A program made the position numbers and the translations under genes. A stretch of DNA of 33,106 bases from a virus: positions 1 through 33,106 of the IMG/VR virus record IMGVR_UViG_3300033153_005692, one strand, 5' to 3'. This document shows, in pieces, positions 1 to 8,246 of the stretch. Under the pieces are notes generated by a model. The model was not told the origin of the DNA, searched no databases, and worked only from the letters and a program-made list of their open reading frames with translations. The first letter of the stretch is position 1, and each line of letters starts with the position of its first letter.

Positions 1-114
1 TCTAATGCTCCCATAGTGATAAGCTTTAGCGTTTGTCCAAAGAAGCCTGTAACAGTTCTAAAGTGTAAAGATGCCATAAGAGCTAAGAATATCCAAAGCC
101 ATTCGCCCATATCA
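1..114. repeat. Left copy of 114-bp terminal direct repeat
   Basis: The first 114 bases are identical to 32993-33106. A membrane-protein reading frame continues without a break from position 1 into 32992, which supports a circular molecule written with an overlap. A genuine short direct terminal repeat of a packaged linear genome is possible but not shown. Confidence 0.97.
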
Positions 115-336
115 TAATAAGGGTTTACGCCGTTTATTCCTGAGTAGAACACCACTCCTGCTGTCGATATACTCATAGGGATTATAAAGAACAGTTCAGC
201 CATTACCCTAAGCGTAGTTGTTTTTACAGTTAAATGAGTTACCTCTTTAAAGAAAAAAGCTATACCCCCAACAACCCCCACAAGTAAAACCATTTGTAAG
301 TTAGCGTCTGTCGCTGCTATTTTCGATAGTCACCAT
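1..336 (-). CDS. Putative three-TM holin-like membrane protein, 5' part (runs over the circle junction; A-run frameshift near the start)
   Basis: The frame continues past position 1 to a stop at 32959-32961. The uninterrupted part starts at ATG 291-293 and gives 108 residues with three hydrophobic segments (about 2-15, 34-50 and 64-78) and a basic GGKK tail. No good ribosome site precedes that ATG. A better start at 334-336 has an AAGGG site (about 343-348), but its frame stops after 11 codons. Removing one A from the AAAA run at about 319-323 fuses the two into a 122-residue protein, so I infer an indel there. It lies between the outer-membrane-like gene and a 38-residue TM gene in the lysis block. 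Three TM segments, size and position suggest a holin or antiholin; I do not recognise a family firmly. Confidence 0.6.
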
Positions 337-359
337 TATGTTTTCCCTTATTTATTAAT

Positions 360-749
360 TTAAAATCTGAACACTACATTCAAAAACGGTGCTTCTGTAG
401 AGTGTTTATACCCAACCTCAAATGATGTTTTGTTGACCGTGAAGCCTGTACCGAAGATAAAGCCGTTATACTCATTAACTGCATCAATAGACTTCTCAAT
501 CCCAATCAACCCATAAAAGTTATCACCGACTTTCATTTTCCCGTAAATGCCTATGTCCTGGGTGTCGCCACGCATTATATGAGAGTACCTAAGTTCTACT
601 GCTCCATTATCACTAACAGGAATACCAACCAAAACTATACCATACGCTCTGCAATCTTCTTGTTTGTCTGTAAATGTTCCACCGAAACCGAAGTAAGGAT
701 TAGCCATTAGCCCTGCTGTTAATACTATAAATAACAAAAACTTTTTCAT
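360..749 (-). CDS. Secreted outer-membrane beta-barrel-like protein (Lom-like position)
   Basis: 129 residues. The N-terminus is a clear signal peptide (MKK then FLLFIVLTAGLMA, cleavage likely before NPYFGF). The mature part is a series of short amphipathic strands with alternating hydrophobic residues, such as AYGIVLVGIPV, AVELRYSHIM, NFYGLIGIE, YNGFIFGTGFTV and TSFEVGYKH. It ends in VVFRF, the terminal aromatic typical of barrels folded by the BAM machinery. Known parallel: lambda Lom, an OmpX-like protein encoded near the tail genes and placed in the host outer membrane. Here the gene lies between tail-fibre and lysis genes. A role in superinfection exclusion or host-surface change is inference. 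The start has an AAAGGAG site. Confidence 0.6.
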   Translation of the reverse strand: MKKFLLFIVLTAGLMANPYFGFGGTFTDKQEDCRAYGIVLVGIPVSDNGAVELRYSHIMRGDTQDIGIYGKMKVGDNFYGLIGIEKSIDAVNEYNGFIFGTGFTVNKTSFEVGYKHSTEAPFLNVVFRF

Positions 750-750
750 T

Positions 751-1167
751 TTATTCTCCTTTTATATTGTGTGGTGTAACTTCCAACCACTCTTTTAGTT
801 CAAGCTCATTAGCCACCCAATACTTATCCATAGCATCATCGTCAAGTTCTTTCCCTATCTTTAGCCCTGCATCACCCATGATAGTTTTAAGGGCTACTTG
901 TGCATCTTTCATGAAGCCCATCATGACACCAAAGAAACAATATTTCCCATCTGCTGTGTATATGACTTTTCTATTTGGATTAATTAGAATATGCTCATTG
1001 ATTGAGTTCCCGCCTATAATAGCTTTGTTCTCGTCATAAACCAAATAATGAGGAAAAGCCAAAGGGTTTGAACTGTCATAGATTGGTGTATCTAGTGCAG
1101 TTGTGGGGACTATCAGAAATGCGTTGCTGTGTAGGTTTGTTCCTAAATTGTCTAAATTTGTACTCAT
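751..1167 (-). CDS. Hypothetical protein at the end of the tail-fibre block
   Basis: 138 residues, start supported by AAGGAG 5 bases upstream of ATG 1167. I recognise no family. The N-terminal half is polar with a beta-rich look (YLVYDENKAIIGG, INPNRKVIYTADGKY); the C-terminal half is helical and acidic and contains KEWLEV. Directly downstream of the CBM-like tail protein and one base from the outer-membrane-like gene, it may be a tail-fibre accessory or assembly protein; that is inferred from position only. Confidence 0.6.
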   Translation of the reverse strand: MSTNLDNLGTNLHSNAFLIVPTTALDTPIYDSSNPLAFPHYLVYDENKAIIGGNSINEHILINPNRKVIYTADGKYCFFGVMMGFMKDAQVALKTIMGDAGLKIGKELDDDAMDKYWVANELELKEWLEVTPHNIKGE

Positions 1168-1176
1168 ATTATCTCC

Positions 1177-2541
1177 TTATGATATTTCAGTATATCTATC
1201 TGATTGGTTGTAGCTTGTGTATCCGTCACCCGTCCACCACATAAAGTGACTAAGCGTATAAGTCGTATATGGGTCTGCGGTTACTTTAGGATAAACACCT
1301 TTACCCTGTAGATAGTCTGCATTTTCTGGACTGTGAGCACCTGCCCCACCCGAAGAGTTGTCTGTATAGGTTGTGAGGTTTGTTCCGTCAAACTTGTGCT
1401 GATAAACTACTCCGTCAATAATCTCTTCTAGCCACCATTCACTAGCGTCTGATGACGGGTTGAATTGAGTATTTCCAAAGCCTTTACTGTAGAATTTTGA
1501 CTCATCATAAACCATGGCCGTGGTTCTACCGGTAGCATCAATATCAAGCATTGTTGTTTGAACCCCTGCTTTATTAAAGTCTACATTCTCGTACATTGAG
1601 TCTAGGTAGTTTGGTATTTCTAGGCCTGGTAGCTTAACAAGTGAAATATTATCAGCTTGAAAATATTTATTATCTTCGGTACATAGAAATCCTACATACA
1701 TAGTAGACGCACCACCTTGAAAAATAATAGAGTAACCAGTTTTATCTTCTATTAATCCATAATCAACATACTCGTTTGTTAGGTTCGAGCCTATACTAGC
1801 CCTAAGATATACATAAGTAGTATCCCCTTGCCAAAAGTCTAGTATAAGTTTATACCACTTATCTGCATCAAGTCCAGTTATCTCATAGGATGCTCCAAAT
1901 GAACTTGTACCATCTGCTTGTACATTAAGCCTATTATTGACTACTGATAGCGTTGATGAGTCTCTTGCCTCAGCCCATCCCGTTGTATCCGTATCAAAAA
2001 TACCATTAGTAATTAGTTCTGTGCTGGGTGCAGTTAAATCAAGTAAAAACCCACCCTGTAAGATATTAGGATTATACAAATGCTGTATATCTGCCTTAAC
2101 AATACTCGTAAGATTAGTTGTTTTTTCATCCCATAGGTTGAGTATCTGCCAAGGTTCAGCGTCAAGTCTTGTTTTGTCGGCTGCATCTGGCTCAGTTTTT
2201 AATGTAGCTATTACCCCTATTGTGTCCTGGGGCATGGTATATGATGGAGAAGATATAGAAGTAACATATGTCATTATTTTTGCCGTGATGCTGTGATACA
2301 TCACACAAGCACTATCAGCTTCTACAAGCACATCGAACTCCTGCCCTGCTGATACCTCTATCGGTTCACCTGTGTTTAGGAGTAGGTCGTTTGTTGCTCC
2401 TGATGAGCCTTTGTTGTCTATAATGACTTCATCTGAGCCGTTGAGTGCGTAGCTGTCTGCGCTCCAAGTGTATTCTATGAGGGCTTGTGTTGCTGCTATA
2501 GATATTCTTCTATGCACCATCCCCATTATAAGAGGACTCAT
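1177..2541 (-). CDS. Tail/receptor-binding protein with carbohydrate-binding-like domain
   Basis: 454 residues from ATG 2539-2541, whose ATGA overlaps the stop of the fibre gene; a longer in-frame start at 2601 would lie inside that gene and is less likely. Around residues 175-310 there is a segment that begins NGIFDTDTTGWAEA and ends QADNISLVKL. That is the typical frame of a jelly-roll carbohydrate-binding module as found in phage tail proteins. The C-terminal part is rich in Tyr, Thr and Asn and ends with short beta-like stretches. It likely sits at the tail tip and contacts host surface sugars (inference from domain type and position). Confidence 0.65.
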   Translation of the reverse strand: MSPLIMGMVHRRISIAATQALIEYTWSADSYALNGSDEVIIDNKGSSGATNDLLLNTGEPIEVSAGQEFDVLVEADSACVMYHSITAKIMTYVTSISSPSYTMPQDTIGVIATLKTEPDAADKTRLDAEPWQILNLWDEKTTNLTSIVKADIQHLYNPNILQGGFLLDLTAPSTELITNGIFDTDTTGWAEARDSSTLSVVNNRLNVQADGTSSFGASYEITGLDADKWYKLILDFWQGDTTYVYLRASIGSNLTNEYVDYGLIEDKTGYSIIFQGGASTMYVGFLCTEDNKYFQADNISLVKLPGLEIPNYLDSMYENVDFNKAGVQTTMLDIDATGRTTAMVYDESKFYSKGFGNTQFNPSSDASEWWLEEIIDGVVYQHKFDGTNLTTYTDNSSGGAGAHSPENADYLQGKGVYPKVTADPYTTYTLSHFMWWTGDGYTSYNQSDRYTEIS

Positions 2542-3974
2542 GATAGAGCCTCTGAATAGCTTATATATACATTTGTACCATCTGAATGGTAAGACAACCA
2601 ATACACACCAGCTGATGTTACATCTGTAAGAAAATCACTTCCAGCTTTAACCATAGAGCCTTTGGTTATAGTCTCCCCCCCGCTATTATCTAAGATGATA
2701 TTTCCACTTTGTGTTGCTAAGTCCGTAAAGGTTAATTGTGTTGCTGCTGATGGCGTGACTTTAAAGTGGTTTGTACTTGCTAAAGACAGTGACCCGTCAT
2801 TATCTGTGGTGATCGCGCCTCTTTGTGAAGCTGTAAATGTTTGTGCTACATCTGTTTTTGCTGTGTCTGCATCATAGGCTTGTATTTCTGTACCTATTGC
2901 TAAGATACTATAAGTACCTGCACCAGTTCTATTAAGCACACCGTTTGAGGTAAAATCACCATCTACTACTACATCACTATGGCTTGTTTCGTTTGATGAT
3001 GTATTGTCGGCATTTGTAGGGGCGTGTGCGGCTTGACTGTGGTCGTATGCCGTTTTGCCTCTATCTCCACGATATGCTGTTGATGATGTTTCACCAAGTG
3101 CCAACGATGCGGATATTTCTGTATAAGCAGAGCCCGACCATCTATAGGTTTTATTATCATCAAGCGTTACATATATTTTGCCTGTCTCTCCTGTTCCTGG
3201 CAAAGAGGCAAAATCTGCATACTCCACAACATCATCAACATAGGCGGGGAGTTGTGCAGCGGGAACTAAGCCAGAAGCGTCGAGTTCAGCATAACCATTT
3301 ACATTACCTTTATTCGCACTATCTTCGGGGGTAAACCCAAGCACGGGCTCATAAATTCCACTGTGATTGTGTGTTGTTGGCGATTTTAAATCTAACTCGT
3401 CTTTAACGCTTTTAGTCGCATCATATCTAACATCGTCGGCATCTTGTTTTGGATATGCAGCTAATACTTGAATATCTCCGTTTATTGCGTGCGCTCTTAA
3501 TACTCTTGCGATAGGCTGGGCATAACCAGTTGTTGGCTCAATGTTGGTTAAGTCTCCGCTTCCATTGACAAAAAGAAGGTCGTTAATAGCCCAGCTTTCT
3601 CCACCTCCTGTAGTGTCTATATCTTCAACCGCACCAGTAGTAACAATCCCCCCGTATTCCCCGTTGGCTAGAGTACTATTTGCTATACCTATTGATACTT
3701 CTGTAGAACTATCAGCCAAAACAACTTCAACAGCGTTTTCTCCGTCATTCCACCCTGTTTGTTTAACGGCTTTACCTTTTGCAATTCCGCCCACTTCGAC
3801 ACACTTGATCTTATGATGTACTACGTTGGCGTGAATATTATTAGTAAAATCATCTAATGTTTTATTAGTCAGCGTTTGTTCTGCTGCTGGAAGCCCTGAA
3901 ATATCGTTTGTGTTTTTGTTTACTGCGGTTATAATTGCGCTTCCTGTTGAAGTACCGCAAACTAGGTCTGCCAT
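2538..3974 (-). CDS. Tail fibre protein
   Basis: 478 residues. It has typical modular fibre features: low-complexity Ser/Thr/Asp/Gly-rich repeats, TTHNHSGIYEPVLGFTPED and GYAELDASGLVPAAQLPAYV linkers found in many phage fibres, then a KIYVTLDDNKTYRWSGSAY module. The C-terminal third is beta-rich (NDGSLSLASTNHFKVTP, TITKGSMVKAG) and ends in a segment likely exposed for receptor contact. It is trimeric in related proteins (family knowledge). It is followed by the CBM-like protein in an ATGA overlap, suggesting translational coupling. Confidence 0.75.
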   Translation of the reverse strand: MADLVCGTSTGSAIITAVNKNTNDISGLPAAEQTLTNKTLDDFTNNIHANVVHHKIKCVEVGGIAKGKAVKQTGWNDGENAVEVVLADSSTEVSIGIANSTLANGEYGGIVTTGAVEDIDTTGGGESWAINDLLFVNGSGDLTNIEPTTGYAQPIARVLRAHAINGDIQVLAAYPKQDADDVRYDATKSVKDELDLKSPTTHNHSGIYEPVLGFTPEDSANKGNVNGYAELDASGLVPAAQLPAYVDDVVEYADFASLPGTGETGKIYVTLDDNKTYRWSGSAYTEISASLALGETSSTAYRGDRGKTAYDHSQAAHAPTNADNTSSNETSHSDVVVDGDFTSNGVLNRTGAGTYSILAIGTEIQAYDADTAKTDVAQTFTASQRGAITTDNDGSLSLASTNHFKVTPSAATQLTFTDLATQSGNIILDNSGGETITKGSMVKAGSDFLTDVTSAGVYWLSYHSDGTNVYISYSEALS

Positions 3975-4030
3975 GATGTATCCTTTATTTTATCTTTTAT
4001 TGTAACAAGTGGCAATTATTATAATGTGTT

Positions 4031-4636
4031 TTATGCCGTATCTGTTATACTTAATACTGTAGGGACTCTTGAACCGACTACAGTATCATTTGTACCGCCA
4101 TTTTCAATGTATAGTTTTACTATGGAGTTTGCTGGTATAGTTGTTGTCAATGCGGAGTTAAATGATAGTATTGTGTATTGGCTCGTAGGGCATAATACAT
4201 CTATTGTGTCAAGTGTTGTTGACCCCACCATAACTTTCATTGTAATAGTTGTTTGTGTCACCTTCCAATACGCTACTCTTGCATATAGAGTATATGATGT
4301 AAGTTCATCAACGATAGGAATTTCACACAACACAGAAAAGCCAGATGTTGCATAAATAGCATTATCGGTTCTAACATCTGCATAATATGTGGTTGGTGGA
4401 AGTTCTGCGTCTGCCTCTGGGTATGAGTACATTATCGTAGTATCTCTATCGAAAATATAATCCACATCTTGTTTGATAATAAACTCTGCCCCAGCATTAA
4501 CAGATATGAACGGGTTATGATCTACGCCAATTCTGCAAGTCTCTGTTGTCTTGAAGCTGTAAACTGTCGCGTCCGTCCACTCTTTCGCTACACCACGACT
4601 TATGTCTAGTGAACCCGAATAACTAAAAGCTGCCAT
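4031..4636 (-). CDS. Hypothetical tail-tip/baseplate protein
   Basis: 201 residues, beta-rich and Thr/Tyr-rich (DATVYSFKTTETCRIGVDHN, VDYIFDRDTTIMYSYP, TYYADVRT, TYTLYARVAYWKVT). It abuts the preceding gene (TAAATG) with GGAG upstream, so it is probably expressed with it. No family recognised; its place between a tail-tip protein and the fibre suggests a structural component of the distal tail. Confidence 0.6.
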   Translation of the reverse strand: MAAFSYSGSLDISRGVAKEWTDATVYSFKTTETCRIGVDHNPFISVNAGAEFIIKQDVDYIFDRDTTIMYSYPEADAELPPTTYYADVRTDNAIYATSGFSVLCEIPIVDELTSYTLYARVAYWKVTQTTITMKVMVGSTTLDTIDVLCPTSQYTILSFNSALTTTIPANSIVKLYIENGGTNDTVVGSRVPTVLSITDTA

Positions 4637-5515
4637 TTATGTAGTCTCCTTTATCTCTATTGAAACAAATGTTTTGATAGGGTTTTTGAGTACCATTGTA
4701 AAATCATCTAAATATCCAATGACTGCCAAGCCCTCGTAAATAGTGTTAGTAGTATCATCGTCTAAAATCCACCCACATGGTACACCTCTCAATGCTTTAG
4801 AGTTTCGTATCATTGTAATAGTATCGTCTGCATCAAAAGCGATGTCAACCGTTGTGCTGTCTTGTTCATCTTCTAGTTCTATATCTATAATGTCGCTTGG
4901 GTCTCTAGTTACTTTTACCTCTCCATTAAACTCTAAACTAGGGTTGTATATCGTATCCCCAAACGACTGTGTAGAGCCACCGATTAAAGCCCCCAGTGAC
5001 GAATAGCCACCCGTTGTAAGTTCCGTTACCGTTATAAATGCCTTAGTGACTGTCGGCGATAACTCTAGCACTAGATTAATGCTTGGGTTTTCTTGTGTTT
5101 CGTCTATCGTTTTATTGGTTGTTTCAATCGTGGCATCACTTACATTCTTTTCTACTATTTCAAGTGCAGAGCCTACAGCGTTTCCTATGATCAGCGTATC
5201 CATGCCCGTTACATCAACTTCAATAGTCAAGTCATAATCAGAGCCACTTGTTATCGTATCAACGTTACAAACCGTAGCCGTTTCTGATTGTAAGTCTAGG
5301 AGTGCGAATTGATTGGCGACCTCCCAAAGCAACCACTTACCCTCATTCTCTGATGGTGTATTGTCTAAATTGCTGTCTATAACTGACATATAGTGATTTG
5401 TTTCATAAAGCCTTTTATCTAAAGCTGAATAAGTGGCTACATCACTCCATGTCGCATAATCTGGGTCTATATTAATGCTTGTTAATGATGATATGCCCTG
5501 TTTTAAAAATCTCAT
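4637..5515 (-). CDS. Tail-tip structural protein (gp53-like tail module)
   Basis: 292 residues. The N-terminal part (about 20-75) has the pattern ATYSALDKRLYETNHYMSV ... GKWLLWEVANQFALLD, which resembles a module common in phage tail and baseplate proteins (usually ...W...TNRWAMFD). The rest is beta-rich with acidic stretches (DIIDIELEDEQDSTTVDIAF). The gene follows the tape measure gene in a 4-base ATGA overlap, the usual place for distal tail proteins. The exact role (distal tail hub versus adhesin anchor) is not resolved. Confidence 0.6.
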   Translation of the reverse strand: MRFLKQGISSLTSINIDPDYATWSDVATYSALDKRLYETNHYMSVIDSNLDNTPSENEGKWLLWEVANQFALLDLQSETATVCNVDTITSGSDYDLTIEVDVTGMDTLIIGNAVGSALEIVEKNVSDATIETTNKTIDETQENPSINLVLELSPTVTKAFITVTELTTGGYSSLGALIGGSTQSFGDTIYNPSLEFNGEVKVTRDPSDIIDIELEDEQDSTTVDIAFDADDTITMIRNSKALRGVPCGWILDDDTTNTIYEGLAVIGYLDDFTMVLKNPIKTFVSIEIKETT

Positions 5516-7296
5516 ACAGCCAACCTCTCTTCTAATAATGTATATGTGTTTTTGTCTATCGTTAAAATACGCTTCAATGTTTTGTTAATCTCATAAAGGT
5601 TTGCAAGTTGGTCTAGTTTCCCGTCCATAGACTCAAAAATCCCACCACTCCCATTAAGCCCTAGATCAGATGTTGTTTGCGCATCTACTATATACTCTTG
5701 ACCGTGAACAACTCCCGCTATCTCTGATGTACTCATGTCCCCCGTGTAGCCACCTGTCGCATATCCTCTGTACTCTGGGTTTGTGTAATAATCTGCTGGT
5801 AATTCCCAACCCATGTCATAGTAATCTTGTGGGGAAGCCCTATAGGTGCTTGACGTAATTATGCTTGATGAAGCGCCCAGAACAGAATTGTTTGCCCTAT
5901 CAACTGCGTTAGAATAGTCATCTATGGACTGTGAAGCATCATCGTAGTAACCCACGCTTTCACCTAGTGCCGTATTGACCTTTGCAAGCTCATTACCGAA
6001 TTTGTCTAACCCTATGGCTGCCAATTCATCTGCATAGATTTTTTCAAGTTCTACCTCTGTGGCTTGACCGATTAGCTCTACCTCTTTTTCAATCCTTGCG
6101 TTTAGTATCTCTTGTGTGTCTGCTTGCGATATGTTTGCTTTTGACGCGTTTTGGGAAACTATAATACTTGTTATAAGTGCTTGCTCTGACTTTTTAAGTG
6201 TTGCGATAAATGCTGCACGACCTGCGATATTATCTTTCGTCTTTTGTATCATTCTTTCGAGTGCTGCTGTTTCTGCATCATTTAGGAATAATCCATTTTC
6301 TATCCTAAACGCGGCTTCTGCAATTCTAGCACCAAGACTTTCAAATCCATCCGCTAAAAATACTACACCCTGTGCCATGCTAGTTAATGCAGAGAGCATA
6401 GCTATTGCCATTCCATTAAATGACTCTCTTATGTTTTTGATATCCTCGTCATTCATACTTTTTAAGAGTGTGCTTATATCATTAAGCCCGTCTTTTGAGC
6501 CTTTAAAAATATCTTGTGTTAGTTCCCCTGCTAGTTCACCCCAAGCGTTAGCAAGATTACTTGTAGCTGTAGTGATGGTGTCTAGCTGCCTAAAGTCTTT
6601 CATGCTTTCATTTAAAAGCTTGACAACATCATCTGACTCTTTAAGTGCCTGGTTAGTGAGCCCTAGTGAGCCCAAGAAGCGTCCTAAATCACTATTAGCT
6701 AAGACTGTACCCGTTGCTAGTCCATCCACTCCTGCAAGTAATGAGTTAAATTCTATCCCCGCTGCTCCTGCTGCAACTGATAGTTTTTGAGTAAGATTTA
6801 TAATTTCCTGGCTTGATGCACCAACGTTCTTCATTGATACATACATAGCTTTATAGATTTTGTTTGTTTGATCTAGTGTGTGTGGAGTAAGTGCGTTTAT
6901 TTTTTGAAGTTCTTTAAGCGTGACTATCGCTTCTTTATTCGCGCCAATCATTCTCTCTGTGAGAGGTAAAGCTTTGTCTTGCATAACCAATGCTAAGGCA
7001 TTAAGCCCTGCTTTGGACTCCTCTATTTGCTTGTTCCATGCGAAGCCGTCAGCCACTATTTTAGAGGTTATATCATAGAGTGCTTGGAACGCTTTAGCAA
7101 CTGCGTAAATGCTTGCTACCACACCTACAAACTTACCAATATCGGTTTTTAAGTCTTTATAAGAATTGCTTAACGCTTTATTGGTTTGTTTAAGTTTAGA
7201 GGTTTCTTTTTCAGCATTTTTGGCACTCTTTGTTACTTTGTTTATCTGAACAGAGCCATCGTCTTTAACTTGGATGTCAATATTTAGAATTGCCAT
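5512..7296 (-). CDS. Tape measure protein
   Basis: 594 residues. The N-terminal part is coiled-coil-rich (Lys/Glu/Asn, about 15-50). A hydrophobic stretch follows (FVGVVASIYAVAKAFQALY, about 53-72), then long helices, further hydrophobic Ala/Leu segments near 290-320, and a Tyr/Asp-rich C-terminal region with a Gly-rich GYATGGYTG motif. This pattern and the place directly after the G/GT chaperone genes fit a siphovirus tape measure. At the usual 1.5 angstrom per residue it predicts a tail near 90 nm, on the short side for a siphovirus (inference). Confidence 0.85.
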   Translation of the reverse strand: MAILNIDIQVKDDGSVQINKVTKSAKNAEKETSKLKQTNKALSNSYKDLKTDIGKFVGVVASIYAVAKAFQALYDITSKIVADGFAWNKQIEESKAGLNALALVMQDKALPLTERMIGANKEAIVTLKELQKINALTPHTLDQTNKIYKAMYVSMKNVGASSQEIINLTQKLSVAAGAAGIEFNSLLAGVDGLATGTVLANSDLGRFLGSLGLTNQALKESDDVVKLLNESMKDFRQLDTITTATSNLANAWGELAGELTQDIFKGSKDGLNDISTLLKSMNDEDIKNIRESFNGMAIAMLSALTSMAQGVVFLADGFESLGARIAEAAFRIENGLFLNDAETAALERMIQKTKDNIAGRAAFIATLKKSEQALITSIIVSQNASKANISQADTQEILNARIEKEVELIGQATEVELEKIYADELAAIGLDKFGNELAKVNTALGESVGYYDDASQSIDDYSNAVDRANNSVLGASSSIITSSTYRASPQDYYDMGWELPADYYTNPEYRGYATGGYTGDMSTSEIAGVVHGQEYIVDAQTTSDLGLNGSGGIFESMDGKLDQLANLYEINKTLKRILTIDKNTYTLLEERLAV

Positions 7297-7338
7297 GAAG
7301 TGCCTTTTATTTATTTATATAAATATTAACACACTTCT

Positions 7339-8171
7339 TTAGCTCTTTTGTGTTTTTGATATGGCTACAACATGGTTTGCAATACCCGTCAAAATAGGTA
7401 TATATGTTTTGTGAAGTTCGTCAACATCATACCCTTTTGGGCTGCTCCACCGTATAAAATCTTTCATCGCTTCATAGTTAAGACTAGCTCCGCCCATGCC
7501 GACGTTTATAGGTGTTTTAATAAAGACGGACAGAATAGAAATAGAGTATCTGTCCTCTAAAAATACGATACTAGAGTCGGGATTATCTTTTAGTGATTGT
7601 TTCTGTTTGTCGCTTAGATGATTTTCCCCGACCTTTTTTACGTCTTGCTTTAGCCAGAGTTTGAGGTTATCTAAGCGTTCTGCTTTCCCTCTTTAATAGC
7701 CTCTTGAATAACATCGAATACAGGTTTATACCCTATCTCTTCTGCTATTTTAAGGATTATATCTTTGTCTTTGCCGTCTAATGACATATTAAATCTAAGT
7801 TTGATGGCTTCATCTTGTAGCTGATATGGATTATTTTCTTTGCTTATATCTCTTATCTTTTGAGACAGTTTTTTGTTTCTATACATAAAATAATTTATTA
7901 CCACAAATAGGATTGGACGGAACGCTAATATTATAAGTCTAATAAGCTTAAATCCCTGTATATCTTTACCTCTAAGATATAGAATTATTTTCTTGTTGTC
8001 TGTTATGTTTTTATATAATTTATTTACTATAGTTGCTAAATCAATACTTTTTTGCGTGAGTGTTTCAAGCTCTGTTTTTTGCTTGATGGTTAAATCTGCA
8101 AAAGTGCCTGAAAGCTCTTGATCGTTTGAAGTTTTGAATGTGAATGGGTTTGTAAGGTCTAATTGTATCAT
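7339..8171 (-). CDS. Tail assembly chaperone fusion (G-T type) made by -1 ribosomal frameshift
   Basis: Reading 8171 down to 7683 in the G frame, slipping -1 at GGGAAAG (7689-7683) and continuing to the stop at 7339-7341 gives a product of about 277 residues. The extension (about 114 residues, beginning AERLDNLKLWLKQDVKKVG) has no start codon of its own and would otherwise be an unexplained gap before the tape measure gene. Known parallel: lambda gpG and gpGT, where the same heptamer is used and the T part binds the tail tube protein while G coats the tape measure. Both heptamer phase and order agree with that model. Confidence 0.8.
7671..8171 (-). CDS. Tail assembly chaperone (G-like, zero-frame product)
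   Basis: 166 residues, starting MIQLDLTNPFTFKT. It lies directly between tail tube and tape measure genes, as lambda G does. Helical, charged, with a hydrophobic stretch near 75-95 (LIRLIILAFRPILFVVINYF) that is unusual for a soluble chaperone. The C-terminal residues EAIKEGKQNA contain the slippery site. Most ribosomes should terminate at the TAG at 7671-7673. Confidence 0.75.
   Translation of the reverse strand: MIQLDLTNPFTFKTSNDQELSGTFADLTIKQKTELETLTQKSIDLATIVNKLYKNITDNKKIILYLRGKDIQGFKLIRLIILAFRPILFVVINYFMYRNKKLSQKIRDISKENNPYQLQDEAIKLRFNMSLDGKDKDIILKIAEEIGYKPVFDVIQEAIKEGKQNA
7683..7689 (-). promoter_or_regulatory. Programmed -1 frameshift site GGGAAAG
   Basis: The heptamer is in the correct phase (codons G GGA AAG, X-XXY-YYZ) and lies four codons before the TAG of the G-like frame. 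It is the same heptamer as in lambda G/T. Slipping opens the downstream frame ending at 7339. Confidence 0.8.
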
Positions 8172-8246
8172 GTGGGTTCCTTGTGTTCCTTGCTGTAACT
8201 AAGTGGCTACCTCCACAAGGAGAGAGATAACCACGATTTGACTATA

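Noticed and set aside
6116-6790. Long + strand open frame (224 codons) opposite the tape measure gene
   Set aside because: Its product is low-complexity Ser/Ala/Leu, it lies wholly opposite a well-supported gene, and it has no ribosome site; it is a codon-bias shadow. The same holds for the other + frames opposite late genes.
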